A stretch of 15,172 bases of DNA from Methylococcaceae bacterium UBA4132 (GTDB lineage Bacteria; Pseudomonadota; Gammaproteobacteria; Methylococcales; Methylomonadaceae). The stretch covers positions 3,802 to 18,973 of the forward strand of contig DFWO01000137.1 of NCBI GenBank assembly GCA_002380945.1. Direction: 5' to 3'. The notes beneath the pieces are model-generated. The model made no database searches and was not told where the DNA came from. It was given only the letters and a program-made list of their open reading frames with translations. Shown piece by piece: positions 7,468 to 14,426 of the stretch. Every line of letters starts with the position of its first letter. Position 1 is the stretch's first letter. The position numbers and the translations under genes were made by a program.

Positions 7468-8405
7468 GAGGCTTCTACTGTTAATAAAGTGAGGGATGCG
7501 TGATTATAATCTTGTAGCTGTAATTGTTGAGCAGTATCGGCAAGTTGTAACACGATGAGCAGTTTGTCATCGTGTGCTAACAACACATTACCAACCACTT
7601 GCTCGTTTGCATCAATAATATTAGCATTGGCTTCAGGCGTTGCGGCTTTGCATTCGGCAATAAATAACGCTCGTTTAGCTTTGCCCAAATAATGGGTACG
7701 CGCGACAATTTCTTGTCCTGTATAACAGCCTTTGGTCAAACTAATACCGCCGAGTTTATCAAGGTTAAGCATTTGTGGAATAAACTCTTCCGATGTAGCA
7801 AGTGTAAGCCACGGTATGCCAGCCAATATGTCCAGATAAAGCCATTGCGTAGAATCGCTGGCTTGATAACCTTGCGCCAAATACTCAGACCATAACGATA
7901 TAGCATTATCAACATCGGCAATAACTAAACAGCGGTTGCCAAAATTTACCCGTACGGCGGTGGTTTGTGCTTCGGTTGCTAAAAAATCGGCATTTGACTC
8001 GTCCGTTAAACCCAGCAAACACAAGTTATCAGAGCTGTCTGTCAGAGTGACAGCGGAACGTAACACATATTTTTTCAGTCTGTCTCTAACGGTTACTAAG
8101 AGTTCTTTAGGCAATACCATCAAAAAAGCATCAGCTGATTTTGTTAGTAAAAAAGTGCTAATCGCGCGACCTTTGGGATTACATATCGCCCCTAAACTGC
8201 TTTGTGTACTGGTGACATCATACACATTACAAGTGATTTGCCCTTGTAAAAATTGCGCGGCGTCTTTGCCGCTGACCGTTAAAACGGATAACTGGGCAAT
8301 AGGATAAAGTTGCTTAGCACTGTCAGTAGGGGGAAAGCTAATCTGCGTGTCACTGCTAAAGTGAGCGTGGTTAGCGAGTAGGAAGTTTTTCCAGTTTGAA
8401 TTCAT
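7464..8405 (-). CDS. ygfZ: YgfZ/GcvT folate-binding protein (iron-sulfur enzyme maintenance)
   Basis: YgfZ is a cytoplasmic, tetrahydrofolate-dependent protein related to the GcvT aminomethyltransferase. It helps maintain certain Fe-S enzymes such as the tRNA methylthiolase MiaB. The 313-residue product carries the family signature KGCYTGQE at 225-232, including the essential C227, followed by IVARTHYLGKAKR. The N-terminal LSVLTVSGKDAAQFLQGQIT (39-58) is also typical, as are CNPKGR (75-80) and the LDILAGIPWL segment (191-200). It is the first gene of a minus-strand pair with the heme A synthase and overlaps that gene's start by an ATGA. The coupling suggests shared use in respiratory or metal-cofactor assembly, which is inference. 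A likely promoter with a perfect TATAAT -10 lies 31 bases upstream. Confidence 0.94.
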   Translation of the reverse strand: MNSNWKNFLLANHAHFSSDTQISFPPTDSAKQLYPIAQLSVLTVSGKDAAQFLQGQITCNVYDVTSTQSSLGAICNPKGRAISTFLLTKSADAFLMVLPKELLVTVRDRLKKYVLRSAVTLTDSSDNLCLLGLTDESNADFLATEAQTTAVRVNFGNRCLVIADVDNAISLWSEYLAQGYQASDSTQWLYLDILAGIPWLTLATSEEFIPQMLNLDKLGGISLTKGCYTGQEIVARTHYLGKAKRALFIAECKAATPEANANIIDANEQVVGNVLLAHDDKLLIVLQLADTAQQLQLQDYNHASLTLLTVEAS

Positions 8406-8436
8406 AAATAAAAAAGCTCTGTGTTAAGACGTGTCG

Positions 8437-8442
8437 ATTATA
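8437..8442 (-). promoter_or_regulatory. Probable -10 element of the ygfZ promoter
   Basis: Read on the minus strand, this is a perfect TATAAT, 31 bases before the ygfZ ATG, implying a leader of about 25 bases. At 17-base spacing the -35 would be the weak TTTATC. The call therefore rests on the -10 match and position. Confidence 0.4.
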
Positions 8443-8544
8443 ACGTCCTTTAAAGTAAAGATAAAAAGCAAGCCATTTTCTGGCAAGTAGCAAATGAACA
8501 GTGTCTTAACTTAGTGTGGATGATAAAATAACGCTAACATTAAA

Positions 8545-8564
8545 CGACTCTTTGATTAGAGTCG
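8545..8564. repeat. Small hairpin in the leader region of cmoA
   Basis: A perfect 7-base stem, cgactct (8545-8551) and agagtcg (8558-8564), encloses a 6-base loop, 31 bases before the cmoA ATG. It has no T-run, so it is not a standard terminator. It may be a leader structure or an operator. Confidence 0.35.
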
Positions 8565-8595
8565 CTGTATCTTTAACCGCAACACACACAACACT

Positions 8596-9336
8596 ATGAC
8601 TGAACAAGATAAAATATTTTTACAAACAGGTCGAACCGAAGATTTTGCTTTTGATGAGCGTGTGGTTCAGGTTTTTGACAATATGGTGTCACGGAGCGTG
8701 CCTTTTTATACCGAAGTTCAACGTATTCAAGCCGAGCTGGTCATGGATTTTCTGCCTGAACAGGGCGGTGTGGTGTGTGACTTAGGGTGTTCAACAGGCA
8801 CAACCATTGAGCATTTGGCTAAACACCCTAACTGTCCTGCCAGTGTTCAGTTTATTGGCTATGATAATTCTGAGCCTATGCTGGAAAAAGCCCGCGAAAA
8901 ATTATCAGCTTCAGTGGCTAATGCGCATATTGATTTGAATTTTGCTGATTTAAGTTGTCTGCCAGAACTGCCACCCTGTAACGTGATTATTCTCAACTGG
9001 ACGCTGCAATTTGTCCGTCCGATTGATAGAGAGCAATTACTGACCAACTGTTTTAATGCCCTAGAGCCTAACGGTATTTTATTGTTATCAGAAAAAATTC
9101 TTGGCAGTGATTCAGAGTTTAATCGCTTATATATCGACCATTATTTACGATTTAAAAAATCACAAGGTGGTTATTCTGACACCGAAAATCAACGCAAACG
9201 TGAAGCCTTAGAAAATGTATTAATTCCGTATCGTCTCGATGAAGATTATGCCTTGTTAAAACGGGCGGGCTTTAAACGCATGGATACTTACTTCCAATGG
9301 TTTAATTTCGTTTGTATTATGGCTGTTAAAGATTAA
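8596..9336 (+). CDS. cmoA: Carboxy-S-adenosyl-L-methionine synthase CmoA
   Basis: CmoA converts SAM plus prephenate into carboxy-SAM, which CmoB uses to make 5-oxyacetyl-uridine (cmo5U) at the wobble position of several tRNAs. The 246-residue protein fits the family length. It has an N-terminal FAFDERVVQVFDNMVSRSVP (18-36), the SAM-binding DLGCSTG (62-68), and ILNWTLQF in place of the E. coli VLNFTLQF. LLSEKI follows, and a C-terminal QRKREALENV plus FQWFNF match the E. coli pattern closely. The first ATG gives the right N-terminus, though no clear ribosome site precedes it; only the A/C-rich caacacacacaacact is there. In E. coli cmoB follows directly; here the next gene is on the other strand, so cmoB must be elsewhere or absent. 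A plain methyltransferase paralogue is the main alternative and seems less likely. Confidence 0.9.
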   Translation: MTEQDKIFLQTGRTEDFAFDERVVQVFDNMVSRSVPFYTEVQRIQAELVMDFLPEQGGVVCDLGCSTGTTIEHLAKHPNCPASVQFIGYDNSEPMLEKAREKLSASVANAHIDLNFADLSCLPELPPCNVIILNWTLQFVRPIDREQLLTNCFNALEPNGILLLSEKILGSDSEFNRLYIDHYLRFKKSQGGYSDTENQRKREALENVLIPYRLDEDYALLKRAGFKRMDTYFQWFNFVCIMAVKD

Positions 9337-9348
9337 TTGTTATACACA

Positions 9349-9381
9349 ATGGATAACATCCTGTGCAGGGATGTTATCCAT
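9349..9381. terminator. Perfect 13-bp hairpin between convergent genes
   Basis: Arms atggataacatcc (9349-9361) and ggatgttatccat (9369-9381) are exact reverse complements around a 7-base loop. The hairpin sits 12 bases after the cmoA stop and 13 bases before the stop of the convergent small gene, so it probably ends both transcripts. Neither side has a real T-run, so it may act as an RNA 3'-end stabiliser or a Rho-assisted stop rather than a classical intrinsic terminator. Confidence 0.6.
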
Positions 9382-9394
9382 TAATAATGGTGAG

Positions 9395-9697
9395 TTAAAC
9401 CTGCTTTACCAACCATAGAGTCAGCTCGTTGATATATTCAGGTGAATAGCCTGCTTCTTTCAACTTCCATTTAAAAGCGTTGCCTAGTTGCGCACGCTTA
9501 TAGACGTTTAAGCTATTGTTTCTTCTAAATTCTGCTATTTTGGTTGCCATGGTTGCCAGCACTTTTTTAGTCTTGCGGGCAAACAGTTTGTCATCCACTG
9601 TTTGGCTATCATTAACAGGTATTTTTTCAATAAAAAGAACTGCCAGTGATGTGCCAAATGTTTTAGCTGCCTCAGCATCAAACCAATTTAAAACCAT
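9395..9697 (-). CDS. Small conserved-looking protein of unknown function (100 aa)
   Basis: I do not recognise a named family with confidence. The 100-residue product begins MVLNWFDAEAAKTFG, has a hydrophobic LAVLFIEKIP stretch (19-28) too short and interrupted to be a membrane helix, and a basic middle (KLFARKTKKVLATMATKIAEF, from residue 37) likely to be helical. Another basic segment follows, rich in Lys and Arg (about 58-80), and it ends in a short helix ELTLWLVKQV. No Cys, His cluster, signal peptide or known motif is visible. Support for a real gene: an AAGAGAGA ribosome site close upstream of the ATG, a TATAAT about 50 bases upstream on the same strand, and a strong hairpin just after the stop. 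It is transcribed alone. A cytoplasmic, possibly nucleic-acid-binding protein is possible, but that rests only on charge. Confidence 0.75.
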   Translation of the reverse strand: MVLNWFDAEAAKTFGTSLAVLFIEKIPVNDSQTVDDKLFARKTKKVLATMATKIAEFRRNNSLNVYKRAQLGNAFKWKLKEAGYSPEYINELTLWLVKQV

Positions 9698-9737
9698 GTT
9701 TTTTTCTCTCTTATTTTATTACGCTTTTTTGTTGAAA

Positions 9738-9767
9738 CACTCGCTATTATAAACTGCATAGAGAGTG
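9738..9767. promoter_or_regulatory. Inverted repeat over the small-gene promoter
   Basis: cactcgctat (9738-9747) and atagagagtg (9758-9767) are inverted copies with one mismatch, separated by 10 bases. On the minus strand they overlap a perfect TATAAT -10 (plus-strand 9746-9751), 49 bases before the ATG of the 100-aa gene. A symmetric site on a -10 box suggests an operator for a dimeric repressor, which is inference. No convincing -35 is present. Confidence 0.35.
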
Positions 9768-9887
9768 GACTTTTGCCCAAAATATACCATTTATCGCTTT
9801 TACACTCCAGAATGAAACACCGATTAGGCGAAAAGCAACTAAAACAGCAAGCGTTAAAAGCGTACAATATTTTTTTAGCCCATTACA

Positions 9888-11198
9888 ATGAGCCATGTTA
9901 TGAATAGCAAAGTGAAATTATCGACCCTAAAGAAGGGTTTATTACCCTTATCGTTAGTATTGTCTGTCGGTTTATCGGGCTGTGCTAGTTTTGGAAAAGG
10001 CATTGCAGAAGCCGTTTTGGAAAAAAACGATGGCGAAGATACCCGTGTTTGCCAAGTACGCGGCAAGCCTTTTGCAGGTATTGCACCTAGCTTGGCAAAA
10101 AAACACGGTAAAACCAAAGTGTTGATGGTGCACGGTGTCGGTGACAGATTGGCGGGTTATTCTACTGAATTCTTAGAAAAATTAGCCAAAGAATTGGATG
10201 TCACTGCAAAATCCAGTACCTATAAAGACATACAGTTGGTATCACCCGTAGATACTGACAAAAATCTCGGTAATTTACGAATTACGCAGTTAAAAAATGC
10301 CGATGGCAGCAAAGAATTATTGTTTTATGAATTAACGTGGTCGGAAATTACGCGCTCTCAAAAAGAACTATTAGGCTTTGATAATTCGGGCGAATATTCC
10401 TATAAACGTGCCGAAGTTAACGATATGTTGAAGAAATTTGGCAATGACACAGGCCCTGATCCTATTATTTATTTGGGCGATACGCGTACACAGATTTTAA
10501 GGGCATTTTCACAGTCGTTTTGCTGGATGGGTAAAGACGGTTGGGAACAACTACCGAATGATAGTCGCGTTGCTTGTGCTACGACAGACAGTTTTAGCAA
10601 TAATATTGACCAAGATGATTTTATTTTTGTTTCTCACAGTTTGGGTAGTCGTATTACCATTGATGGCTTACAACGCTTAGCCTCTGTGCTAGAAAATCCG
10701 AAAAAATATTCCACTACCAGCTACGATGTCACCCCACCTGCTAGAATGCGGCAATTATTGCAGCAAAAGAAGATTCAAATTTTTATGCTCTCTAATCAAT
10801 TGCCGATGTTGCAATTGGGCAGAGAACTACCCGAAGTCAATGCACAAAAAGCCGATTATTGTCTTGCTAATGGTTCACGGTATTCATCACGGCTATTTGA
10901 TGAAACTGCCATCGTCGCGTTTAGTGATCCCAATGATTTACTCAGTTATGCCATTCCGCATAATTTTAGCGACAAATATCTCGACTCCAGATTGTGCATT
11001 AAGGTAACTAACGTCAATATTAATGTTGCAAAAATATTTGATGCCTTTGGCATGGGAAAATTTGCTAATCCAATGGATGCCCATTTGGGTTACAGCAAAG
11101 ATGACAGGGTTGTTGCTATGATTGCCAAAGGCATAGGCAATGGGCAGTCTGCACCGCTGGTAAAGGAAAAATGCGAATGGACAGAAATAACCGATTAA
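9888..11198 (+). CDS. Predicted lipoprotein with an alpha/beta-hydrolase fold
   Basis: The 436-residue product has a basic N-terminus, a hydrophobic core and a lipobox LSGC (29-32), so C32 is the likely lipidated residue and the protein should be membrane-anchored in the envelope. After a short spacer comes the hydrolase body: strand plus oxyanion-type loop VLMVHGVGD (78-86), and a nucleophile elbow SHSLG (249-253) with S251. The usual first Gly of GxSxG is Ser here. Likely triad partners are an Asp in FSDPNDLLSY (D347 or D350) and H399 in AHLGY. A lipase, esterase or acyl-transfer role is plausible; no substrate can be named. ATG 9888 and ATG 9900 are both possible starts; the second gives a more standard 28-residue signal peptide. 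The GH17 gene follows within about 55 bases on the same strand, so the two are probably co-transcribed. Confidence 0.82.
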   Translation: MSHVMNSKVKLSTLKKGLLPLSLVLSVGLSGCASFGKGIAEAVLEKNDGEDTRVCQVRGKPFAGIAPSLAKKHGKTKVLMVHGVGDRLAGYSTEFLEKLAKELDVTAKSSTYKDIQLVSPVDTDKNLGNLRITQLKNADGSKELLFYELTWSEITRSQKELLGFDNSGEYSYKRAEVNDMLKKFGNDTGPDPIIYLGDTRTQILRAFSQSFCWMGKDGWEQLPNDSRVACATTDSFSNNIDQDDFIFVSHSLGSRITIDGLQRLASVLENPKKYSTTSYDVTPPARMRQLLQQKKIQIFMLSNQLPMLQLGRELPEVNAQKADYCLANGSRYSSRLFDETAIVAFSDPNDLLSYAIPHNFSDKYLDSRLCIKVTNVNINVAKIFDAFGMGKFANPMDAHLGYSKDDRVVAMIAKGIGNGQSAPLVKEKCEWTEITD

Positions 11199-11251
11199 AC
11201 GCTTAATTGTCACACGAAATTCTAAAATTTTTTAACTATCTGATGGTATCT

Positions 11252-12952
11252 ATGAGAATTCTTTCATTTGCTGTATTAATTATTGTACTGAATGTTTTGG
11301 GGACGTGGCTAACTAATTTGCCCCAAGACGTAGGGCTGGATGTGCCAGAAGGCAAACTGAAAAGTTTGTCTTTCGCGCCGTTTCATGAAGGGCAAGGTCC
11401 TGTGCAGGAAATATTTCCAACGCCTGAACAAATTGATGCTGATTTAACGCTCATGGGACAAACAACCCATAATATTCGTACTTACGCCAGTGCGGAAGGC
11501 AGTATGCCTGCTATTCCTGAATTAGCAGGAAAACATGGTGTGACCATGCTACAAGGTGCGTGGTTAAACGCTTTAAAGGATAAAAATAAAATAGAAATCG
11601 CCGAACTCATTCGCTCCGCAAATACGCATCCCGATGTCGTTAAACGGGTGATGGTGGGTAACGAGGTGTTGTTACGCGGCGATTTACCCGCAGATCAACT
11701 GATTGAATACATTCGCGAAGTAAAGAAAGCGGTTAAACAACCTGTTTCTTATGCGGATGTGTGGTCTGAGTATATGAAACACCCCGAATTAATCAAAGAA
11801 GTGGATTTTATTACTATCCATATTCTGCCTTATTGGGAAGACAGACCCATTACCGTTGAAGAAGCTCCTGATCATATTCAACGTATTGTTAAAAATGTGC
11901 AACAACAAGCCAATAGTATGGGGGTTAATAAACCCATACTGATTGGTGAATCAGGATGGCCAGGTGCAGGTCGGCAACGTGGTTGGGCAGTGCCTAGTGT
12001 CGTCAACGAAGCTAAATTTATTCGTGCCTTAATTAAAGTTGCCAACGATAACGGCTTTGATTACAACATCGTGGAAGCCTTTAATCAGCCGTGGAAAAGT
12101 GCTTTTGAAGGCGTAGTTGGTGCGAATTGGGGGCTTTATTCGGTTGATAGACAGCCTGTTTTTCCGTTGACGGGTGCAGTGTATGAAAATCCACAATGGC
12201 ATAAAGGCTTGATGGCTTCTATGATCATTTTTTTCATTGTCACGTTGCGTCATTGGCAAGCGTTACAAAGTTTATCTTCCTCACGCTTGCTGGTTTTTCT
12301 GACGGTTTTACAGATATTATCCATATTATTAGTCAGTCAAATGCACACATTGTGGTACACCAGTTATAGTGATTTACAACGTTTGCAAACTTTAATGACG
12401 GTGGGATTAAACATCTTGTTAGGCGGTTTAATTATGCGCCGCAGTTACACTATGCTGGCTAATCAAGCAACGAGCCAGAAACTAGGCTCATTTTTGTACA
12501 CGCTTTACGGTGTTGTTATTGTATTCGCCTTGTATCAAACCTATCAACAGGCAATGAATGGACGATATTTGAGTTTTCCAACCGTCGCAACATATCTTCC
12601 TGTGGTCGGGCTAGTGGGCTTAATGGTGATCCGCGCTGTTACTGAGTCACGCTGGAGCTGGCAGTCAATGAACCTAAATCAGTTATTAGGCAATGTAAAC
12701 TCTAAACCCTTGCAAAATAAACTCATGGGTGGCGCGTTGTTATTAATGGGTTTGGCATTGATTGGCGGCGAAACTTACGCCTTTATGGTGAGTCGTGACT
12801 TAATTGCCGAACAACCTGAGTTTTGGATAAGACTGCGTGTGTGTCTGACATTTACGCTGACTAACTGTCAATTATTGGGTTGGTTGGCATCTTTAACCGT
12901 GTTGGCAGTGCCGTTGTTGATGGGTGAGGGTGAAAAATCGGCTGCCTCATAG
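11252..12952 (+). CDS. Membrane-bound glycoside hydrolase family 17 protein (beta-1,3-glucanase/glucanosyltransferase type)
   Basis: From the ATG at 11252 the product is 566 residues. An N-terminal helix (1-20) should place the catalytic domain (about 35-320) in the periplasm. A bundle of about seven membrane helices (about 320-558) follows. The GH17 signature is clear: acid/base Glu in VGNEV (E138) and nucleophile Glu in IGESGWPGAG (E233), with IRTYAS and FITIHILPYWE (strands of the TIM barrel) in between. Related bacterial GH17 domains act on beta-1,3-glucans, some as transglycosylases in cyclic or branched glucan synthesis, and are often next to or fused to a GT2 glycosyltransferase. No GT2 is visible here. 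Other possible starts are TTG 11207 and ATG 11243; GATGG before 11252 is only a weak ribosome site. It follows the lipoprotein hydrolase gene closely and ends before a strong terminator. Confidence 0.88.
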   Translation: MRILSFAVLIIVLNVLGTWLTNLPQDVGLDVPEGKLKSLSFAPFHEGQGPVQEIFPTPEQIDADLTLMGQTTHNIRTYASAEGSMPAIPELAGKHGVTMLQGAWLNALKDKNKIEIAELIRSANTHPDVVKRVMVGNEVLLRGDLPADQLIEYIREVKKAVKQPVSYADVWSEYMKHPELIKEVDFITIHILPYWEDRPITVEEAPDHIQRIVKNVQQQANSMGVNKPILIGESGWPGAGRQRGWAVPSVVNEAKFIRALIKVANDNGFDYNIVEAFNQPWKSAFEGVVGANWGLYSVDRQPVFPLTGAVYENPQWHKGLMASMIIFFIVTLRHWQALQSLSSSRLLVFLTVLQILSILLVSQMHTLWYTSYSDLQRLQTLMTVGLNILLGGLIMRRSYTMLANQATSQKLGSFLYTLYGVVIVFALYQTYQQAMNGRYLSFPTVATYLPVVGLVGLMVIRAVTESRWSWQSMNLNQLLGNVNSKPLQNKLMGGALLLMGLALIGGETYAFMVSRDLIAEQPEFWIRLRVCLTFTLTNCQLLGWLASLTVLAVPLLMGEGEKSAAS

Positions 12953-12960
12953 GGAAGGTC

Positions 12961-12997
12961 AAACCTCCGAGGTTTTTTAAACTTCGGAGGTTTTCAT
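12961..12997. terminator. Terminator hairpin between the GH17 gene and dsbA
   Basis: Left arm 12961-12972 (aaacctccgagg) pairs with right arm 12982-12993 (cttcggaggttt) over 12 positions, with one G-U wobble and a 9-base loop. The right arm runs into TTTT on the plus strand, giving an intrinsic terminator for the GH17 gene. The symmetric arm probably also stops dsbA transcription from the other side. Confidence 0.75.
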
Positions 12998-13001
12998 ACG
13001 A

Positions 13002-13619
13002 TTATTTTTTGCTTTCTTGTTCAATCAATTTATTCATTACTTCAATCATTTTTTCATGCGATCCTGCTATCTTACCGTTGGTTTTATATTTACCATTGAT
13101 AATGATGGCAGGTACGCCTGTAATACCGTAGCGAGCTGCCATTGCGCCAGCTTGGCGTATTTTGGCATCAACAGGGAATGAATTATACGCTTCACGGAAA
13201 TCGGCTTCTTTAACGCCATGCGCAACAAAAAACGGCACTAACTGTTCTTCAGTTTCTAGGTCTTGACCTTTCTTTTGTACTGCTTCAAAAAAATCAGCAT
13301 GAATTTTATCCACGACACCTAAGGCTTCTGCGGTGTAATAGGCTTTAGCATGTTTAGTCCATGTTTCGTTGAATGCCGCTGGCTGGCGAATAAATTCAAC
13401 ATTTTTAGGTAGATTTTCTTTCCATTTATTCAGCAAAGGCTCGAAGTCATAGCAATGTGGACAGCCGTACCAAAAAAACTCGATTACTTCAACTTTAGCG
13501 GGGTCATGCGTAGGTTGGGCGGGTGAGATGGTTTCATAACCTACAGACTCTGCTCTTAACAGGGCTGAAAAGGCAAATAGTAAGAAGAATAAGCAGGTCT
13601 TAGTGATTTTTTTAAGCAT
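13002..13619 (-). CDS. dsbA: Thiol:disulfide interchange protein DsbA
   Basis: DsbA introduces disulfide bonds into newly exported periplasmic proteins and is reoxidised by DsbB. The 205-residue precursor has a signal peptide (about 1-23: basic start, FFLLFAF core, LLRA end). It has the active site FFWYGCPHCYDFEP with the CPHC redox pair at C53/C56, and the cis-proline loop TGVPAIIING near residue 165. Length and motifs match the gammaproteobacterial enzyme; nothing is missing. It follows the cytochrome c4 gene by 14 bases. Its ribosome site AAGGAG overlaps the cytochrome stop codon (taaggag), so the two are co-transcribed and possibly coupled. The pairing of cytochrome c4 with dsbA is common in this class and makes sense for redox-active periplasmic proteins, since c-type maturation depends on thiol chemistry. 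Confidence 0.96.
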   Translation of the reverse strand: MLKKITKTCLFFLLFAFSALLRAESVGYETISPAQPTHDPAKVEVIEFFWYGCPHCYDFEPLLNKWKENLPKNVEFIRQPAAFNETWTKHAKAYYTAEALGVVDKIHADFFEAVQKKGQDLETEEQLVPFFVAHGVKEADFREAYNSFPVDAKIRQAGAMAARYGITGVPAIIINGKYKTNGKIAGSHEKMIEVMNKLIEQESKK

Positions 13620-13633
13620 GGTTTAGTGTCTCC

Positions 13634-14317
13634 TTATTTCATCATTGAAATACGATAAGAAACGGCTTTAATTTCTTCAACCGTCATTTTTTTGGTAATC
13701 ATGTGCATCATGTTTTCAGGGTTATTACTGCGATTGCCGTTTTTAAAATCAGTCAACGTTTTAATTAAATAATCCGCATGTTGTGAACGTAAAGCAGGGA
13801 ATGCGGCAGGTTCATTGCCTTCACCTAATGGACCATGACAGGCGATACAAGCCGATACTTCATTGGCTATATCACCGTTACGGTATAAATTACTACCTGC
13901 TGCCATGATTTTTTCCATTGCCGCTTTTTTATCGGCTTCAGAGACCGCAGGTTTGTCGTCATCATCGTCGTCATTAACGACAGGTAAATCGTTAGCTGAT
14001 ACTTTTTGTGCCATATAATAGGCGGCAATATCGGCTATGTCTTTATCAGACAATGGTTTTGCGATGGATTCCATCATTGGGTTTTTACGCGAGCCATCCT
14101 TAAACGCATGGAGTTGTTTTTGCAGGTAAGATTCATCTTGCTGGGCAAGTTTGGGGAATGTTGATACCATGCTGTTACCTTTGTCACCGTGACAACTGAT
14201 ACAAGCTGCGGCTTTACTTTCGCCTGCTTCAATATCAGCGTCGGTATCGGCATGTAAAATACTTGAAGTGCTGGCAAACGCCAGAGTAAGTGAAAGAGCC
14301 AGCCATTTTCTTTTCAT
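13634..14317 (-). CDS. Cytochrome c4 (dihaem periplasmic electron carrier)
   Basis: This is a two-domain c-type cytochrome that carries electrons in the periplasm, usually from the bc1 complex towards terminal oxidases. The 227-residue precursor has a signal peptide (about 1-23, ending LHA) and two haem sites, CISCH (39-43) and CIACH (157-161). Each is followed by a class-I domain with candidate Met ligands: M81/M82 in NPMMES, and one of M203-M211 in the second. The linker between domains is unusually acidic, with six Asp in a row at 116-121 followed by K and P. That may set domain spacing or partner docking. The length is slightly above mature c4 proteins. A strong AAGGGGAA ribosome site precedes the ATG. 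It is first in a two-gene unit with dsbA and is divergent from engB. Confidence 0.94.
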   Translation of the reverse strand: MKRKWLALSLTLAFASTSSILHADTDADIEAGESKAAACISCHGDKGNSMVSTFPKLAQQDESYLQKQLHAFKDGSRKNPMMESIAKPLSDKDIADIAAYYMAQKVSANDLPVVNDDDDDDKPAVSEADKKAAMEKIMAAGSNLYRNGDIANEVSACIACHGPLGEGNEPAAFPALRSQHADYLIKTLTDFKNGNRSNNPENMMHMITKKMTVEEIKAVSYRISMMK

Positions 14318-14348
14318 TAGATTCCCCTTTGGAAATAGTTAATCATTG

Positions 14349-14374
14349 AGCCAGCCGTTGACAATTCACTGGCT
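14349..14374. promoter_or_regulatory. Candidate engB promoter with a flanking inverted repeat
   Basis: A perfect TTGACA (14358-14363) lies in the divergent spacer, with a fair -10 candidate TACATT at 14382-14387 (19-base spacing, longer than ideal), 39 bases before engB. The TTGACA sits inside an inverted pair, agccag (14349-14354) and ctggct (14369-14374). The opposite strand has a TAGAAT (plus-strand 14391-14396) that could serve the cytochrome gene. The assignment is tentative. Confidence 0.35.
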
Positions 14375-14426
14375 GCCTAATTACATTCAAATTCTACCTT
14401 AATTACTAACGCTGAGCGAGACAACG

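Noticed and set aside
7936..8307. Open frame of 123 codons on the plus strand
   Set aside because: It lies entirely antisense to ygfZ, which has clear family motifs; there is no ribosome site and no recognisable protein.
8423..8510. 8-base inverted pair gttaagac / gtcttaac between ygfZ and cmoA
   Set aside because: The arms are 72 bases apart and short enough to occur by chance in an AT-rich spacer.
9795..9862. 8-base inverted pair cgctttta / taaaagcg upstream of the lipoprotein gene
   Set aside because: It is short, widely spaced and does not frame a promoter; chance is the simpler reading.
10726..11007. Open frame of 93 codons in another phase within the lipoprotein gene
   Set aside because: The overlapping frame carries the lipobox and hydrolase triad; this one shows no motif or ribosome site.
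11207..11251. TTG start for the GH17 gene at 11207
   Set aside because: It would begin 8 bases after the previous stop with no ribosome site and add polar residues before the membrane helix; the ATG at 11252 (or 11243) gives a more natural start.
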